64,000 bases of DNA, from positions 1 to 64,000 of the IMG/VR virus record IMGVR_UViG_3300032896_000001. One strand, written 5' to 3'. Below, piece by piece: positions 1 to 6,974 of the stretch. Positions within the stretch are counted from its first letter, which is position 1. Each line of letters starts with the position of its first letter. Position numbers and translations under genes: made by a program. The stretch comes from a virus. The notes beneath the pieces were generated by a model. That model had not been told where the DNA came from. It did not search any database and saw only the letters and a program-made list of their open reading frames with translations.

Positions 1-489
1 CCTCCCCTGCAAGGAAGGCAGCAGCACTCGGGAAGCCATCTGCAACAGGCCCGCACTCAGACACGCACCGCCCGACCAGCACCAGCCCGAAGATGATCTC
101 CGCCACCTACAAAATTGACGCACACCCCCCTCGGCCGCCCCCGCGAGCCATGCCCGCGCCTCGTCGCACGCGCCGCCCGTCATGGCGTGATGGTGCGCCT
201 CCTGCCGGATCCGGCCGCCGTGCAGGTACCCGCAGGGCGCGTAGTCGGCTCGCTCGTCCTCGTCCATCCCCGCCCACTCGGCAGGGCAGGGCATCGTCCG
301 CAGCGGCCCCGGCCGCCAGAACACGACAAGCGCGCCGAAAGGAGGCAGGACGAGGGCGGCCGACTCGTCGCACCACTCGTTGGAGCCCCTGAAGGCGCAC
401 GGCTTCCACCAGTCGGTGACCGACCAAGGGAACCACCACTGCCAGCGGCGGCGGTAGACGCCGCCCTTGCGGAACGTGCCGTCACTCAG
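1..489 (-). CDS. Hypothetical protein, runs off the left edge
   Basis: An open frame with no stop continues to base 1, so the C-terminus is missing. Residues near the start are rich in Trp and Arg, then come Cys and His pairs that could bind metal; no family recognised. The frame has no ATG or GTG near the end of the preceding gene. The first plausible codon is a CTG whose TG is shared with that gene's TGA stop, and the same CTG context occurs after the duplicated copy near 32,920. Start at that CTG is an inference; an internal ATG is possible. It is the last visible gene of the left minus-strand cluster. Confidence 0.45.
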   Translation of the reverse strand, partial: MSDGTFRKGGVYRRRWQWWFPWSVTDWWKPCAFRGSNEWCDESAALVLPPFGALVVFWRPGPLRTMPCPAEWAGMDEDERADYAPCGYLHGGRIRQEAHHHAMTGGACDEARAWLAGAAEGGVRQFCRWRRSSSGWCWSGGACLSAGLLQMASRVLLPSLQGR

Positions 490-677
490 AAGATCACCTG
501 ATGCTCGTACAGCCCGGTTCCGCCGCAAGCGGGGTCCGGGTGCATCTCGCCGTCGCAGCCGGGTGTGCAGCATTGGATGGGGTCATCGCACTCGACCCAG
601 ATCTCACCTTCGCAGTGCGTGCAGCGCGGGTCGTCATCGTCGCCGTCATACGGGTCGTTGTCGATGTCCGTCGTCAT
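486..677 (-). CDS. Small acidic Cys-rich protein, copy 1 of duplicated trio
   Basis: The 63-residue product has an acidic N-terminus (about residues 4-16) followed by CTHC, a CC pair and further Cys residues, consistent with one or two small zinc-binding knuckles. It starts with ATG in an ATGA overlap with the gene before it. A second copy at 32918-33109 differs at 5 of 63 residues and keeps every Cys. Function unknown; short zinc-ribbon proteins of this kind are common early genes in actinophages. Confidence 0.75.
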   Translation of the reverse strand: MTTDIDNDPYDGDDDDPRCTHCEGEIWVECDDPIQCCTPGCDGEMHPDPACGGTGLYEHQVIF

Positions 678-847
678 TCGGTACCCCACTCGTACCACCA
701 GGCTTCGGCGCAGTAATCGTGGCAGAACATGCGCCCGTCGTAGCTGACCTCCGGGTTAATGCTCCCGCACCAGGCGCAGGTTTCGTCGTGGTCGTCGTCC
801 AGGGCATCGTCTGCACCAAGGTAGTTTCCCCGGCTGCTCACGCTCAC
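674..847 (-). CDS. Small Cys/Trp-rich protein, copy 1
   Basis: A 57-residue protein with an acidic stretch, a CAWC pair at about 24-27 and an FCHDYC motif at about 41-46, which together resemble a treble-clef or zinc-ribbon site. The GTG start lies in a GTGA overlap with the upstream gene; an upstream ATG in the same frame would overlap far more and is not conserved as coding. The second copy (33106-33279) differs at 6 residues. Function not recognised. Confidence 0.72.
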   Translation of the reverse strand: MSVSSRGNYLGADDALDDDHDETCAWCGSINPEVSYDGRMFCHDYCAEAWWYEWGTE

Positions 848-1014
848 GAGGCAGCCAGCTCGTCCGGGCAGTCCGCGCACGGCTCGCTGCCGAGGATAAG
901 CGGCTCGAAGTGGCACTTCTCGGCGCGGGACTCCCAGAACCAGCATGTTTCCCGGCTGTCGGGCGCCGGCTCGTCGTCCACCTCGTCGTCAAGGGTGCTA
1001 CGGCTGTCGGTCAT
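844..1014 (-). CDS. Small Cys-rich protein, copy 1
   Basis: The 56-residue product has an acidic N-terminal third, then four Cys at about 24, 34, 46 and 49. The spacing suggests one metal site. The ATG start gives a 4-base overlap with the helix-turn-helix gene upstream. The copy at 33276-33446 differs at 5 residues apart from its GTG start. First gene of the duplicated three-gene block; no known function. Confidence 0.75.
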   Translation of the reverse strand: MTDSRSTLDDEVDDEPAPDSRETCWFWESRAEKCHFEPLILGSEPCADCPDELAAS

Positions 1015-1211
1015 GCCGGCATTCTCCCTGTTTCCCGCGCCCACGGCGCGATGTCCTCGTTCCAGTCCCATGCGTCCTGCCCGCTGACCGTCCACCGGGC
1101 GGCCGGCAGGAGGCCGCGCTGCTTCCACATCGCCACCGTCTCGCGGCGCACGCCGAGCCGGCCGGCCACCTCAAGGGCGCCGACCGGCTCGCAGGGGCGG
1201 GGCTGCGTCAC
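1011..1211 (-). CDS. Excisionase/MerR-like helix-turn-helix protein
   Basis: A 66-residue protein with the pattern of a MerR/excisionase-type winged HTH: EVAGRLGVRRETVAMWKQRG at about 14-33, followed by a hydrophobic wing. Such proteins bind short DNA repeats as recombination directionality factors or small regulators. The GTG start is in a GTGA overlap with the upstream gene. Family known; target unknown. It is one of several similar HTH genes in the window (5053, 8790, 20065, 27824, 33655). Confidence 0.7.
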   Translation of the reverse strand: MTQPRPCEPVGALEVAGRLGVRRETVAMWKQRGLLPAARWTVSGQDAWDWNEDIAPWARETGRMPA

Positions 1212-1357
1212 AGTTCGCCGCGCTTTACGAGCTCGCACTGAGCCGCGAACCCGGCCGCCATGTGCGCCAGCTCGGCGCTCTCGGCGAGGGCGCGGAGCTG
1301 GGGGACGGTCAGGGTGGCCATGTACTCGGGGCTGTTGACGTCCATCGTGCGGGCCAT
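1208..1357 (-). CDS. Small hypothetical protein, first gene of a transcription unit
   Basis: A 49-residue, mostly helical protein with no recognised domain. An AGGAGGAG ribosome site sits 6-7 bases before the ATG, the best in this cluster. It follows the strong promoter at 1396-1437, so it is probably the first gene of the leftward unit that runs through 486. Confidence 0.65.
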   Translation of the reverse strand: MARTMDVNSPEYMATLTVPQLRALAESAELAHMAAGFAAQCELVKRGEL

Positions 1358-1395
1358 TGCGGGCTCCTCCTGTAGTTCCTGCTGACAAGAACAAC

Positions 1396-1437
1396 TGTAT
1401 ACCCCGAATCTACAGCTTGTCAACCTCGGATCTACAG
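1396..1437 (-). promoter_or_regulatory. Sigma70-type promoter with two direct-repeat operator sites
   Basis: On the minus strand TTGACA (1423-1418) is followed after 16 bases by TATACA (1401-1396). Two 14-base direct repeats of the form CTGTAGATYCGRGG lie at 1437-1424 and 1415-1402, 22 bases apart, bracketing the -35 element. About two helical turns of spacing on one face suggests a repressor or activator bound as a pair of dimers. Seen directly; the regulator is unknown. Confidence 0.75.
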
Positions 1438-1449
1438 TTCAGGACGCGC

Positions 1450-1875
1450 TCACGGGTTGGCCCGCTTCCACTCGCACCTGCGCATGGTGTGCCTACGGCC
1501 GAGCTCAGGCTCCCAGATCCCCGGCTTCCACGGGCCGGACGGCGTGTCCGACTCCGGAGTCATGGCGACGAGCGTGCCGCAGCACTCGCACCGGATCGGC
1601 TCGCCCCGGTCGCTCACTAGGACGAGGTACGGATACGACTCGTGCAGCGAGCGGAGGTCCTCGGCTACGTCCTCGTCGTTCTGCCCGGCCGGCGGCGGAT
1701 CCTGACGGCTGACCGTTCGAGCGATCTTCATGGTGCCTGACTCGAGCATGACGACGCCGGGCGGGATCTCGGGATCGACGCGGATGCCGTCGCGCAGCTG
1801 GCGCAGCCAGTCATAACGGGATACCCAGTTGCTCACGGCCGCCACTTTGCTCGCGGAGGGTGTCCGGTCAGTCAC
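1450..1875 (-). CDS. Hypothetical protein with a CxCC motif
   Basis: A 141-residue protein with a hydrophilic N-terminus, a central strand-like stretch (YPYLVLVSDRGEPIRC) and a CECC cluster at about 96-99 with another Cys near the end, possibly one zinc site. GTG start overlapping the upstream stop by 8 bases. It ends about 50 bases before the promoter at 1437, so it is in an upstream transcription unit. No family recognised. Confidence 0.62.
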   Translation of the reverse strand: MTDRTPSASKVAAVSNWVSRYDWLRQLRDGIRVDPEIPPGVVMLESGTMKIARTVSRQDPPPAGQNDEDVAEDLRSLHESYPYLVLVSDRGEPIRCECCGTLVAMTPESDTPSGPWKPGIWEPELGRRHTMRRCEWKRANP

Positions 1876-2377
1876 GGGAAGGCTCCGGTTCGATCTCCCA
1901 GCCGGTCAGGAGGTTCACGGCGCGCGTCGGACGGTCCCCGTAGGTGTGAACGTGCGGGTAGCCGAGGTCTTGCCCGCAGTCCTCCCCGTCGCACCACCAG
2001 CGTTCATCGGCGGTGAACTCGGAGACCCGCTTGACCTTGCCGTCCGGGTCCACGGCCATGCGGTCGTCAACGACAGCCGCCGCCGTGTGCTTGATGACTT
2101 CCGGCGGCTCGGGCTCGTCATCGAAGTCGGCCGGCTGCGTCATGCTCGCTGGGCGCAGATCAGTTCCGGGCCAGGCGGCCTCGCCGCGCTTGACGCGCCC
2201 GCCGAGCCGCATCAGGCTGGCGAGAGCCCGGTCGATGGCGCGCCGGTCAACGGCCGGGAGCTCGTGCCGCCATGCGATCTTCGCACTGCCGAGGTGATCG
2301 GCGACCGACCACAGCTGCTCGGCCAGGCGGTCGCGCTGCTGCTGCTCAGTCTCGGCCGAAGCCGCCGGCGACGTCAC
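1868..2377 (-). CDS. Hypothetical protein with Cys pair
   Basis: A 169-residue protein. A helical, charged N-terminal half (about 8-75) is followed by an acidic linker and a compact C-terminal part containing WWCDGEDCGQ and His residues, perhaps a metal site. The GTG start was chosen because it gives a GTGA overlap with the stop of the upstream gene; the open frame extends further upstream only as antisense-like Arg-rich sequence. Function unknown. Confidence 0.62.
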   Translation of the reverse strand: MTSPAASAETEQQQRDRLAEQLWSVADHLGSAKIAWRHELPAVDRRAIDRALASLMRLGGRVKRGEAAWPGTDLRPASMTQPADFDDEPEPPEVIKHTAAAVVDDRMAVDPDGKVKRVSEFTADERWWCDGEDCGQDLGYPHVHTYGDRPTRAVNLLTGWEIEPEPSRD

Positions 2378-2748
2378 CGGCCCCGCCTTCTCCTGGCGAG
2401 GCTTCTCCGCCTGTACTCCAGTCTCATCGCCGAGCCCTCCAGGCGCCTCGCCTCGATCGCGGGCTGCAACGCCGCGGCGAGCCCGCACATCGACTTGCAC
2501 GCCTCAACCAGGATCGGCCGCATCGCCTCCGCAAGCCCCCGCATCGAAGCCATGTACGCCTCGGCGGCCCCGATCGCCCACGCCAGGGTCCGCGCCTCGA
2601 TGTCGGTCACGGCGTCCATCTCGAGGGACCCCTCCGCCGTCGCGGCCCGGTTCTCCGGCGGCGCCCACCGCATCGCGTCGTTGCTGGTCTCGTAGTCCCG
2701 GAGCGCGCCGTCGATCGAGTCGAGGACGCCGGAGGTGCTGTCGGTCAT
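2374..2748 (-). CDS. Hypothetical helical protein
   Basis: A 124-residue, Ala-rich protein predicted to be mainly helical, ending in a very basic tail. Of two in-frame ATGs (2757 and 2748) the second is favoured because an AGGAG lies about 10 bases before it, while the first is almost on top of the SD. No known domain. Confidence 0.6.
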   Translation of the reverse strand: MTDSTSGVLDSIDGALRDYETSNDAMRWAPPENRAATAEGSLEMDAVTDIEARTLAWAIGAAEAYMASMRGLAEAMRPILVEACKSMCGLAAALQPAIEARRLEGSAMRLEYRRRSLARRRRGR

Positions 2749-2761
2749 GCAGGTCATTCTC

Positions 2762-3265
2762 CTAGATCGCCGACGCGCGCTCGCGCCTCAGCTGCGCGAT
2801 CTCGGCCCGCAGCCTCTCGGCTTCGGCGCGCAGCTCGTCCCGCTCGGCCTCGGCTTTCCGCCGCGCCTCGTGCGGGGTGAGCTTCCCGACCTTCTGCACG
2901 ACGAACGAGTACCGCTGCGCGTCCTCGGGGATCTTGAAGTCCCATTCCAGCGTGGTCTCGGAGTAGTTCTCAGCCCCTTCGAGCAGCGCCCGGGCGGCGC
3001 CGACCCAGTAGGCGATCATGTCCCGCGCTGGCTCGATCTCCAGGTGGGCGCCGTTGCGGAAATCCATTGACCGCAAGTTCGTCTTGCTGATGTGGTCGGC
3101 GCACAGAGCGCGGACGCACTCGTCGTCTATCACCGAGAGAACGGCGTCGGTGACCTCTTCCGCCAGGTTCTCGATCTGCTCGGCGTCCTCGAGGACTTCG
3201 GTCACCGCCCGGAGCGCGTCGGAACGGAGCGTTTCCCAGTCTCGCGGTTCGTCGGCCGTGGTCAT
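2762..3265 (-). CDS. Hypothetical protein with C-terminal coiled coil
   Basis: A 167-residue protein with a mixed N-terminal domain and a strong coiled coil from about residue 132 to the end (alternating Glu/Arg/Leu heptads), suggesting oligomerisation. ATG start in an ATGA overlap with the next gene's stop arrangement; a start six codons earlier is possible. Function not recognised. Confidence 0.65.
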   Translation of the reverse strand: MTTADEPRDWETLRSDALRAVTEVLEDAEQIENLAEEVTDAVLSVIDDECVRALCADHISKTNLRSMDFRNGAHLEIEPARDMIAYWVGAARALLEGAENYSETTLEWDFKIPEDAQRYSFVVQKVGKLTPHEARRKAEAERDELRAEAERLRAEIAQLRRERASAI

Positions 3266-3507
3266 CGGGCCATCCTCTCGCACAGCGCCTCATGCCGGCG
3301 GACGGCGCGGCGCTGGACTACCGCGCTCACGACGACCGCCGCGGCGATGAGCGCCGACGGCAGGCCGAGCGCGAGCGGGACGCTGCCGGCCCACGCCCAC
3401 AGCAGCGGAGCGCCCGCCGATGCCAGGACCGACACGGCCCCGACGCCGATCAGGGTCCAGTTGCAGACACGGCCGACGCGGGCGTTGGACCGCAGGATCT
3501 CGTTCAC
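3262..3507 (-). CDS. Small membrane protein
   Basis: An 81-residue protein with two hydrophobic segments (about 17-34 and 38-60), a basic loop after them and a charged C-terminus. GTG start four bases after the upstream stop with a GGGATGAG ribosome site. It is likely an inner-membrane protein; role unknown. Confidence 0.58.
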   Translation of the reverse strand: MNEILRSNARVGRVCNWTLIGVGAVSVLASAGAPLLWAWAGSVPLALGLPSALIAAAVVVSAVVQRRAVRRHEALCERMAR

Positions 3508-3511
3508 GCGC

Positions 3512-3718
3512 TCATCCCGGCCAAACAAGGCGCGGCCTGGCCATGCGCGAGCGCATCGCCGCATCCGCCAGCACCCTGACGGCAACCGGCGGCGGGCACG
3601 CCCGGATCGCCTTCATCGCCTCGATGACCTGATGGCGGGTCTCGGGGTCCATCTTGAGCAGGGTGTCGCGGATGAGCTCGAAATCGCCCTGCCGGTCTTC
3701 GGTAGCCATGGGCCCCAT
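3512..3718 (-). CDS. Small hypothetical protein
   Basis: A 68-residue helical protein (motif LIRDTLLKMDPETRHQVIEA) with a basic C-terminus. Two ATGs three codons apart are possible starts; the first lies directly after the upstream stop. No domain recognised. Part of the overlapped minus-strand operon. Confidence 0.5.
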   Translation of the reverse strand: MGPMATEDRQGDFELIRDTLLKMDPETRHQVIEAMKAIRACPPPVAVRVLADAAMRSRMARPRLVWPG

Positions 3719-3722
3719 CTTC

Positions 3723-4004
3723 TCAGCCGAGCAGGTGCGCGGGCGGAAGCTCGCCGAGCGGCACGACGACGGGCTCTGGTTCGAGGGCGCGCGGGCCGCC
3801 GGGGTAGACGGGATGGCGGGCGTAGTAGCGGACGAGGGCGACAGGACCGTCCGGCGTCTGGTAGAACTCGGCGCGCAGGGCCTCATTGGCGCGGTCGATG
3901 TGCGCCTTGGCCCACTCGATCTTCTCGTAGACGTTGCGGTCCACCCAGCCGGGAGTGTGCGGCCCCCATGCGGCGAGCGGCTCCAGGCCCTCCGGGATGG
4001 TCAC
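3723..4004 (-). CDS. Hypothetical protein
   Basis: A 93-residue protein: an aromatic-rich first third (WGPHTPGWVDRNVYEKIEWA), a helical middle and a Pro-rich end. GTG start in a GTGA overlap with the upstream gene. Not recognised. Confidence 0.58.
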   Translation of the reverse strand: MTIPEGLEPLAAWGPHTPGWVDRNVYEKIEWAKAHIDRANEALRAEFYQTPDGPVALVRYYARHPVYPGGPRALEPEPVVVPLGELPPAHLLG

Positions 4005-4180
4005 GACTTGCCCTCCCCCAGGATGCGCCGCACCTCGGCGATGGGGATCTTGAACCGGCGGGCGATGAGCATCCGCCAGTTGGTGACTCCCGGAAGGTTG
4101 CCGCCGTACTCGTTCTGCTGACGGTAGAAGCCGTTGCGGGCGCTCCGCTTCATGGCCCGGACGCGCTGCTCGACGCTCAC
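4001..4180 (-). CDS. Small basic hypothetical protein
   Basis: A 59-residue basic protein with an HTH-like C-terminal half (MLIARRFKIPIAEVRRIL). It could bind nucleic acid, but the motif is weak. GTG start in a GTGA overlap with the next gene upstream. Confidence 0.52.
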   Translation of the reverse strand: MSVEQRVRAMKRSARNGFYRQQNEYGGNLPGVTNWRMLIARRFKIPIAEVRRILGEGKS

Positions 4181-4362
4181 CGCCGCCCCCGCTTCCTGCC
4201 GCCGAGGGACTCCGACATCCCCAGCCACCCACGGCGGCCGACCCTGACTCCCTCCCATGCCCTCGCCCGGCCCCTGCCGAGAGGGACGCTCGCGCCGACC
4301 CGGAACGGACCGAAGCCGACCGACCCGCCGATGCGGAAGGTCGCGCGCCTGCGTCGCGTCAT
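4177..4362 (-). CDS. Small basic Gly-rich protein
   Basis: A 61-residue, strongly basic protein with alternating Gly/hydrophobic residues (IGGSVGFGPFRVGASVPLG), a pattern seen in small actinophage proteins of unknown role. Start ATG in an ATGA overlap. Coding potential rests on its position between two tightly overlapped genes. Confidence 0.48.
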   Translation of the reverse strand: MTRRRRATFRIGGSVGFGPFRVGASVPLGRGRARAWEGVRVGRRGWLGMSESLGGRKRGRR

Positions 4363-4808
4363 GACTCGCCGCCTTCCCGCAGAATCCGCTCCACGATCGG
4401 GGCTATCTGGCTGACGTAGATCTCGATCACCTTCCCGTCGTCGGCGTCCCAGTCCGAGATCGCGGCAGCCTCGAGCGCCTTCGCGATGGCATGCGCCTGT
4501 CCGGCCGTCTTCTCGGTCACAGGTCGCGCCCAGTCGAGCACCTCCTTCAGAGCCCGCGCTCGGGGGGTCTCCTCGGGTGATTCCACCGGCTCGAATTCCA
4601 TGCACTTGTCGCAGCCGCAGTGAGCCGGGGTCGGCGCGAACGGCGGCACAACCCACGCTTCGACGGCTTGGGCGGCCGCCTCGAAGCCCTCGCGCGCCAG
4701 CGGGTCCATGTCGTCCCACGCGACGCGCTGGCGTCGGTCGTTGAAGCCGTAGATGCCGCCGCCGCCAGCCTCGTAGGCGATCTGGCCCAGTGTCTTTTCC
4801 TCGCTCAC
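4359..4808 (-). CDS. Hypothetical acidic protein with Cys motif
   Basis: A 149-residue acidic protein with CGCDKC at about 64-69, probably a small metal knuckle, followed by a helical C-terminal half. Of two tandem GTG codons the second gives the usual GTGA overlap with the stop of the upstream gene and is preferred. Function unknown. Confidence 0.62.
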   Translation of the reverse strand: MSEEKTLGQIAYEAGGGGIYGFNDRRQRVAWDDMDPLAREGFEAAAQAVEAWVVPPFAPTPAHCGCDKCMEFEPVESPEETPRARALKEVLDWARPVTEKTAGQAHAIAKALEAAAISDWDADDGKVIEIYVSQIAPIVERILREGGES

Positions 4809-5056
4809 CACGCGACCCCTGTCCCGTTGGCGAGCATCGCCTCAAGTGTGTCGTCTGAGGCGTCCTCAATCCCGGCGATCATCCGCTGGCGGAGGTAGCC
4901 AAGAACAAGTGCCCGCATGTCTGCGAACGGGACCTCAAGCTCAAAGCGCCCGTCTTCGAGAACCTCGCCCTTGCGGGCGCGAATCTGGACGGGGCCGCTG
5001 TAGTCGCCGTTGTGGATGAACACCGTCCCGCCGGCAGTCTCGGTCGTGTGGCTCAT
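4805..5056 (-). CDS. Hypothetical protein following HTH gene
   Basis: An 83-residue protein with a beta-rich first half (TVFIHNGDYSGPVQIRARKG) and a helical second half. ATG in an ATGA overlap with the upstream HTH gene. The same arrangement, an HTH gene followed by a gene starting Met-Ser-His-Thr, recurs at 33443-33903, although the two second genes share only the N-terminus. Confidence 0.62.
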   Translation of the reverse strand: MSHTTETAGGTVFIHNGDYSGPVQIRARKGEVLEDGRFELEVPFADMRALVLGYLRQRMIAGIEDASDDTLEAMLANGTGVAW

Positions 5057-5298
5057 GGCTTGCCCTCCGTTGTCGTTGCCTGCTGGTTCTTCGGCCTGCG
5101 CCCCGCCTTGCGCGGGGTGGCCAGATACTCAAGAACATCCGCCTCCCGCCAGACCGGCCCCATGGCGAGCCGGGCGACGGGCTCGGGGAAGTCATGGCGC
5201 TTGGACACCTCGCCGGCCCTCGGCCGGGACACGCCCGCGAGGGCGGCTATCTCGGCCACCCCCGCGAGCGGCGGGACGGGCGCCCGCTTGCCCGGCAC
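5053..5298 (-). CDS. Excisionase-like helix-turn-helix protein
   Basis: An 81-residue protein: GVAEIAALAGVSRPRAGEVS at about 13-32 forms the HTH, then GPVWREADVLEYLA is the typical wing of excisionase-type proteins, and the tail is basic. Paralogue at 33655-33903 with the same layout (LAMGPVW.EADV..YLA shared). The family binds short DNA repeats; here regulation of the early operon is as likely as excision. ATG start one base after the upstream stop. Confidence 0.72.
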   Translation of the reverse strand: MPGKRAPVPPLAGVAEIAALAGVSRPRAGEVSKRHDFPEPVARLAMGPVWREADVLEYLATPRKAGRRPKNQQATTTEGKP

Positions 5299-5299
5299 G

Positions 5300-5548
5300 T
5301 CAGGCGACCCACTGGGCGGGGCACATGACCAGCGCGTTCGGGAAGTCCTTGGGACAGTCGTCGAACTTGTGGCGGAGCCACGGCTTGCCGGCGAACGTGA
5401 GGTGCTCGACCTTGGCGGCGGGCAGGGTCACGTGGACCCTCCCACTGTCGTCGGCGCGCCCGTTGTGGCGCTTGATCCACGCGGCGTCCTTGGTGCGGAG
5501 GGCGAACCCGGTGGTGTCCGCGGGTGCCGCGGTCTGCGTCGTCGTCAT
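5300..5548 (-). CDS. Small hypothetical protein, probably from a leaderless mRNA
   Basis: An 82-residue protein beginning Met-Thr-Thr-Thr-Gln-Thr, an N-terminus shared with the gene at 34228-34653. The rest is beta-rich, with PWLRHKFDDCPKDFP. No ribosome site precedes the ATG; instead a promoter sits so close that the transcript should begin at or next to the ATG. Heads a transcription unit with the HTH gene. Confidence 0.62.
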   Translation of the reverse strand: MTTTQTAAPADTTGFALRTKDAAWIKRHNGRADDSGRVHVTLPAAKVEHLTFAGKPWLRHKFDDCPKDFPNALVMCPAQWVA

Positions 5549-5554
5549 GTCTTC

Positions 5555-5583
5555 AAAGCACATCATCAGGGGGATAACGTCAA
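5555..5583 (-). promoter_or_regulatory. Promoter for a leaderless transcript
   Basis: On the minus strand TTGACG (5583-5578), a 17-base spacer and a weak -10, TGCTTT (5560-5555), then exactly 6 bases to the ATG at 5548. The geometry is identical to the promoters at 34182-34210 and 34660-34688. The -10 match is poor, so this is the least secure of the three. Confidence 0.5.
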
Positions 5584-5589
5584 GGTATT

Positions 5590-6129
5590 TCACGACGCCT
5601 CCAGATCGAACAGCGTCGGCTGCCACCCGGGGACCGGGACCGCCTCGGGCATCCGCTCCGACCGCCGGCCGACCCGTCGGCCGGGCAGCTGCTGGAACGC
5701 CCAGAGCCCGTCCTCCTGCGTGAACCCGACATGCGACCACCCGGCCCGCCGGTAGCACCAGCCGGGAACGTCCTTCGGCTCCGTCTTCGACGCGTCGACG
5801 AACGAGACGATCCCGAGGTCCGGCACCTGCGGCCACTTCGCCCGGGTGTGAGCGACCGCCCAGCGGATCAGGTCCGACGACCGCATGCCACCCTCGTTGC
5901 GGAACAGCGAGTTGACGAACGCGCCCGCCCACGCATGCCGGGCGTACTCCGCGAACGGCCACGACGTGATCCACGCCGCCGACCCGTCGAACGTCTTCAG
6001 CACCAGGCACCGCCCCGGCGGGACGAACTGCGCCGCCCCCGGCTTCTGCCGGTTGTAATGCCGGTCCGCGATCGCCCGCGTAACCGGGTCGGCCCGCCAC
6101 GACAGCCGCCACGGGGACTCGCCAGTCAT
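5590..6129 (-). CDS. Mom-like GNAT-fold acyltransferase candidate
   Basis: A 179-residue protein. The N-terminal part has a RHYNR element; the core reads NSLFRNEGGMRSSDLIRWAV, then GIVSFVDAS, then GWCYRRAGWSHVG. The order Asn/Arg-Asn-Glu, Ser-phe-Val-Asp and aromatic-rich Gly motif is that of GNAT-fold proteins related to phage Mu Mom, which modifies adenine in phage DNA to evade restriction. That assignment is by motif shape only. The start has a GAAAGGA site. It lies in the early cluster next to the replication-type gene, a plausible place for a DNA-modification enzyme. A generic acetyltransferase is the alternative. Confidence 0.5.
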   Translation of the reverse strand: MTGESPWRLSWRADPVTRAIADRHYNRQKPGAAQFVPPGRCLVLKTFDGSAAWITSWPFAEYARHAWAGAFVNSLFRNEGGMRSSDLIRWAVAHTRAKWPQVPDLGIVSFVDASKTEPKDVPGWCYRRAGWSHVGFTQEDGLWAFQQLPGRRVGRRSERMPEAVPVPGWQPTLFDLEAS

Positions 6130-6147
6130 ACGCCCATCCTTTCCCGA

Positions 6148-6798
6148 TCATGCTGCCGAACTGTCCGGACGCCTCGCGCGCCCGCGCGTACTACCCGCAG
6201 TGGTGCTCTCTGCGTCGTTGGTGGGGAAGTGGGGAGCGTCGTCAGCCACTCCCCCCGGTCCATCGGGAAATCGCCGGTCTTGCGATTTTGCGATGGGTTG
6301 CCCTTGATCTTGGGGTTGATCTTGTTCTTTAGGGTCGGGAGGGCGATAGCCCGACCCGTCCCGTCCCGGGTAATGTGTTTCGTTGCGCATGTCGTCGCGC
6401 GTCTCGTAATGCATTACATCGCGCGTTACGGCCAGGCAGTTCCCGGCGATGCAGATCGAGTGATCCCCTGCCTTGTGCAGCCGGGAGCGCCGCACCCGAA
6501 GCGCGTTCGCCTCTTTCCGCTGGACGACGACGACGCGCTCCAGCTGCCACTCCGCGAAGCGCAGGCCGACGTTCCAGCGGTCACCCTCGTCGGCCCACCA
6601 GTCCTTCGCGACCAGGCCCTCGACCGCGGCCTCCACATCCGGCGACTCGGCGAACTTCCGCAGGTCGCGCTTGGGGATCAGCAGGTCAAGGCCGCGCCGG
6701 TTCGACCAGATGAGGGCATCAGTGTGGGTGCGGTACTCGGCGTCGGTCAGGTCCCGCGCCTCGTCGCTGTACTCGTCGCCGAGTTTCGTCCACGTCAC
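6148..6798 (-). CDS. Replication-type phage protein
   Basis: A 216-residue protein. The first 115 residues follow a pattern frequent in actinophages and actinomycete prophages: W.KLGDEY.DEARDL.DAEY, then TDALIWSNRR...LIPKRDLRKF, interpreted as a winged-helix DNA-binding domain like those of replication initiators. The C-terminal part is low-complexity and hydrophilic, with PQDQGQ-type repeats. GTG start selected where the conserved pattern begins; an ATG 60 bases earlier is possible. Cis-acting origins often lie in such linkers, but I see no iterons. Confidence 0.55.
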   Translation of the reverse strand: MTWTKLGDEYSDEARDLTDAEYRTHTDALIWSNRRGLDLLIPKRDLRKFAESPDVEAAVEGLVAKDWWADEGDRWNVGLRFAEWQLERVVVVQRKEANALRVRRSRLHKAGDHSICIAGNCLAVTRDVMHYETRDDMRNETHYPGRDGSGYRPPDPKEQDQPQDQGQPIAKSQDRRFPDGPGGVADDAPHFPTNDAESTTAGSTRGRARRPDSSAA

Positions 6799-6930
6799 GG
6801 CATCACCCGGCCGCCCGCAGGCGCCGGGCGCTGGCCCCAAAAGATCCACGCCGGGCATGACCGCGCCGCGTGCGGGCACATAGAATGAGAAATCATGGGT
6901 CCGGCCTCTCTGGAAGGTTCGGATTTCATA

Positions 6931-6967
6931 GAAGCCGCCGCGGCGTCGCAAGCGCCGCGGCGGCTTC
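6931..6967. terminator. Strong hairpin terminator
   Basis: A perfect 15-base inverted repeat (6931-6945 with 6953-6967) around a 7-base loop, immediately downstream of the XRE regulator stop. No long T-run follows on either strand, as is usual in actinobacteria. It separates the regulator pair from the replication-type gene. Confidence 0.8.
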
Positions 6968-6974
6968 GTTCTCG

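Larger units (their letters stand above)
486..1014. repeat. Duplicated three-gene cassette, left copy
   Basis: This 529-base block is repeated without any length change at 32918-33446 on the same strand. Similarity stops at the first and last gene boundaries: upstream sequences are unrelated, and downstream similarity ends a few bases after the stop of the third gene. The unit copied is therefore exactly three co-translated genes. Confidence 0.9.

Noticed and set aside
1829-2695. A 288-codon plus-strand frame opposite the left-arm genes
   Set aside because: Conflicts with a tight chain of overlapped minus-strand genes; composition is antisense-like.
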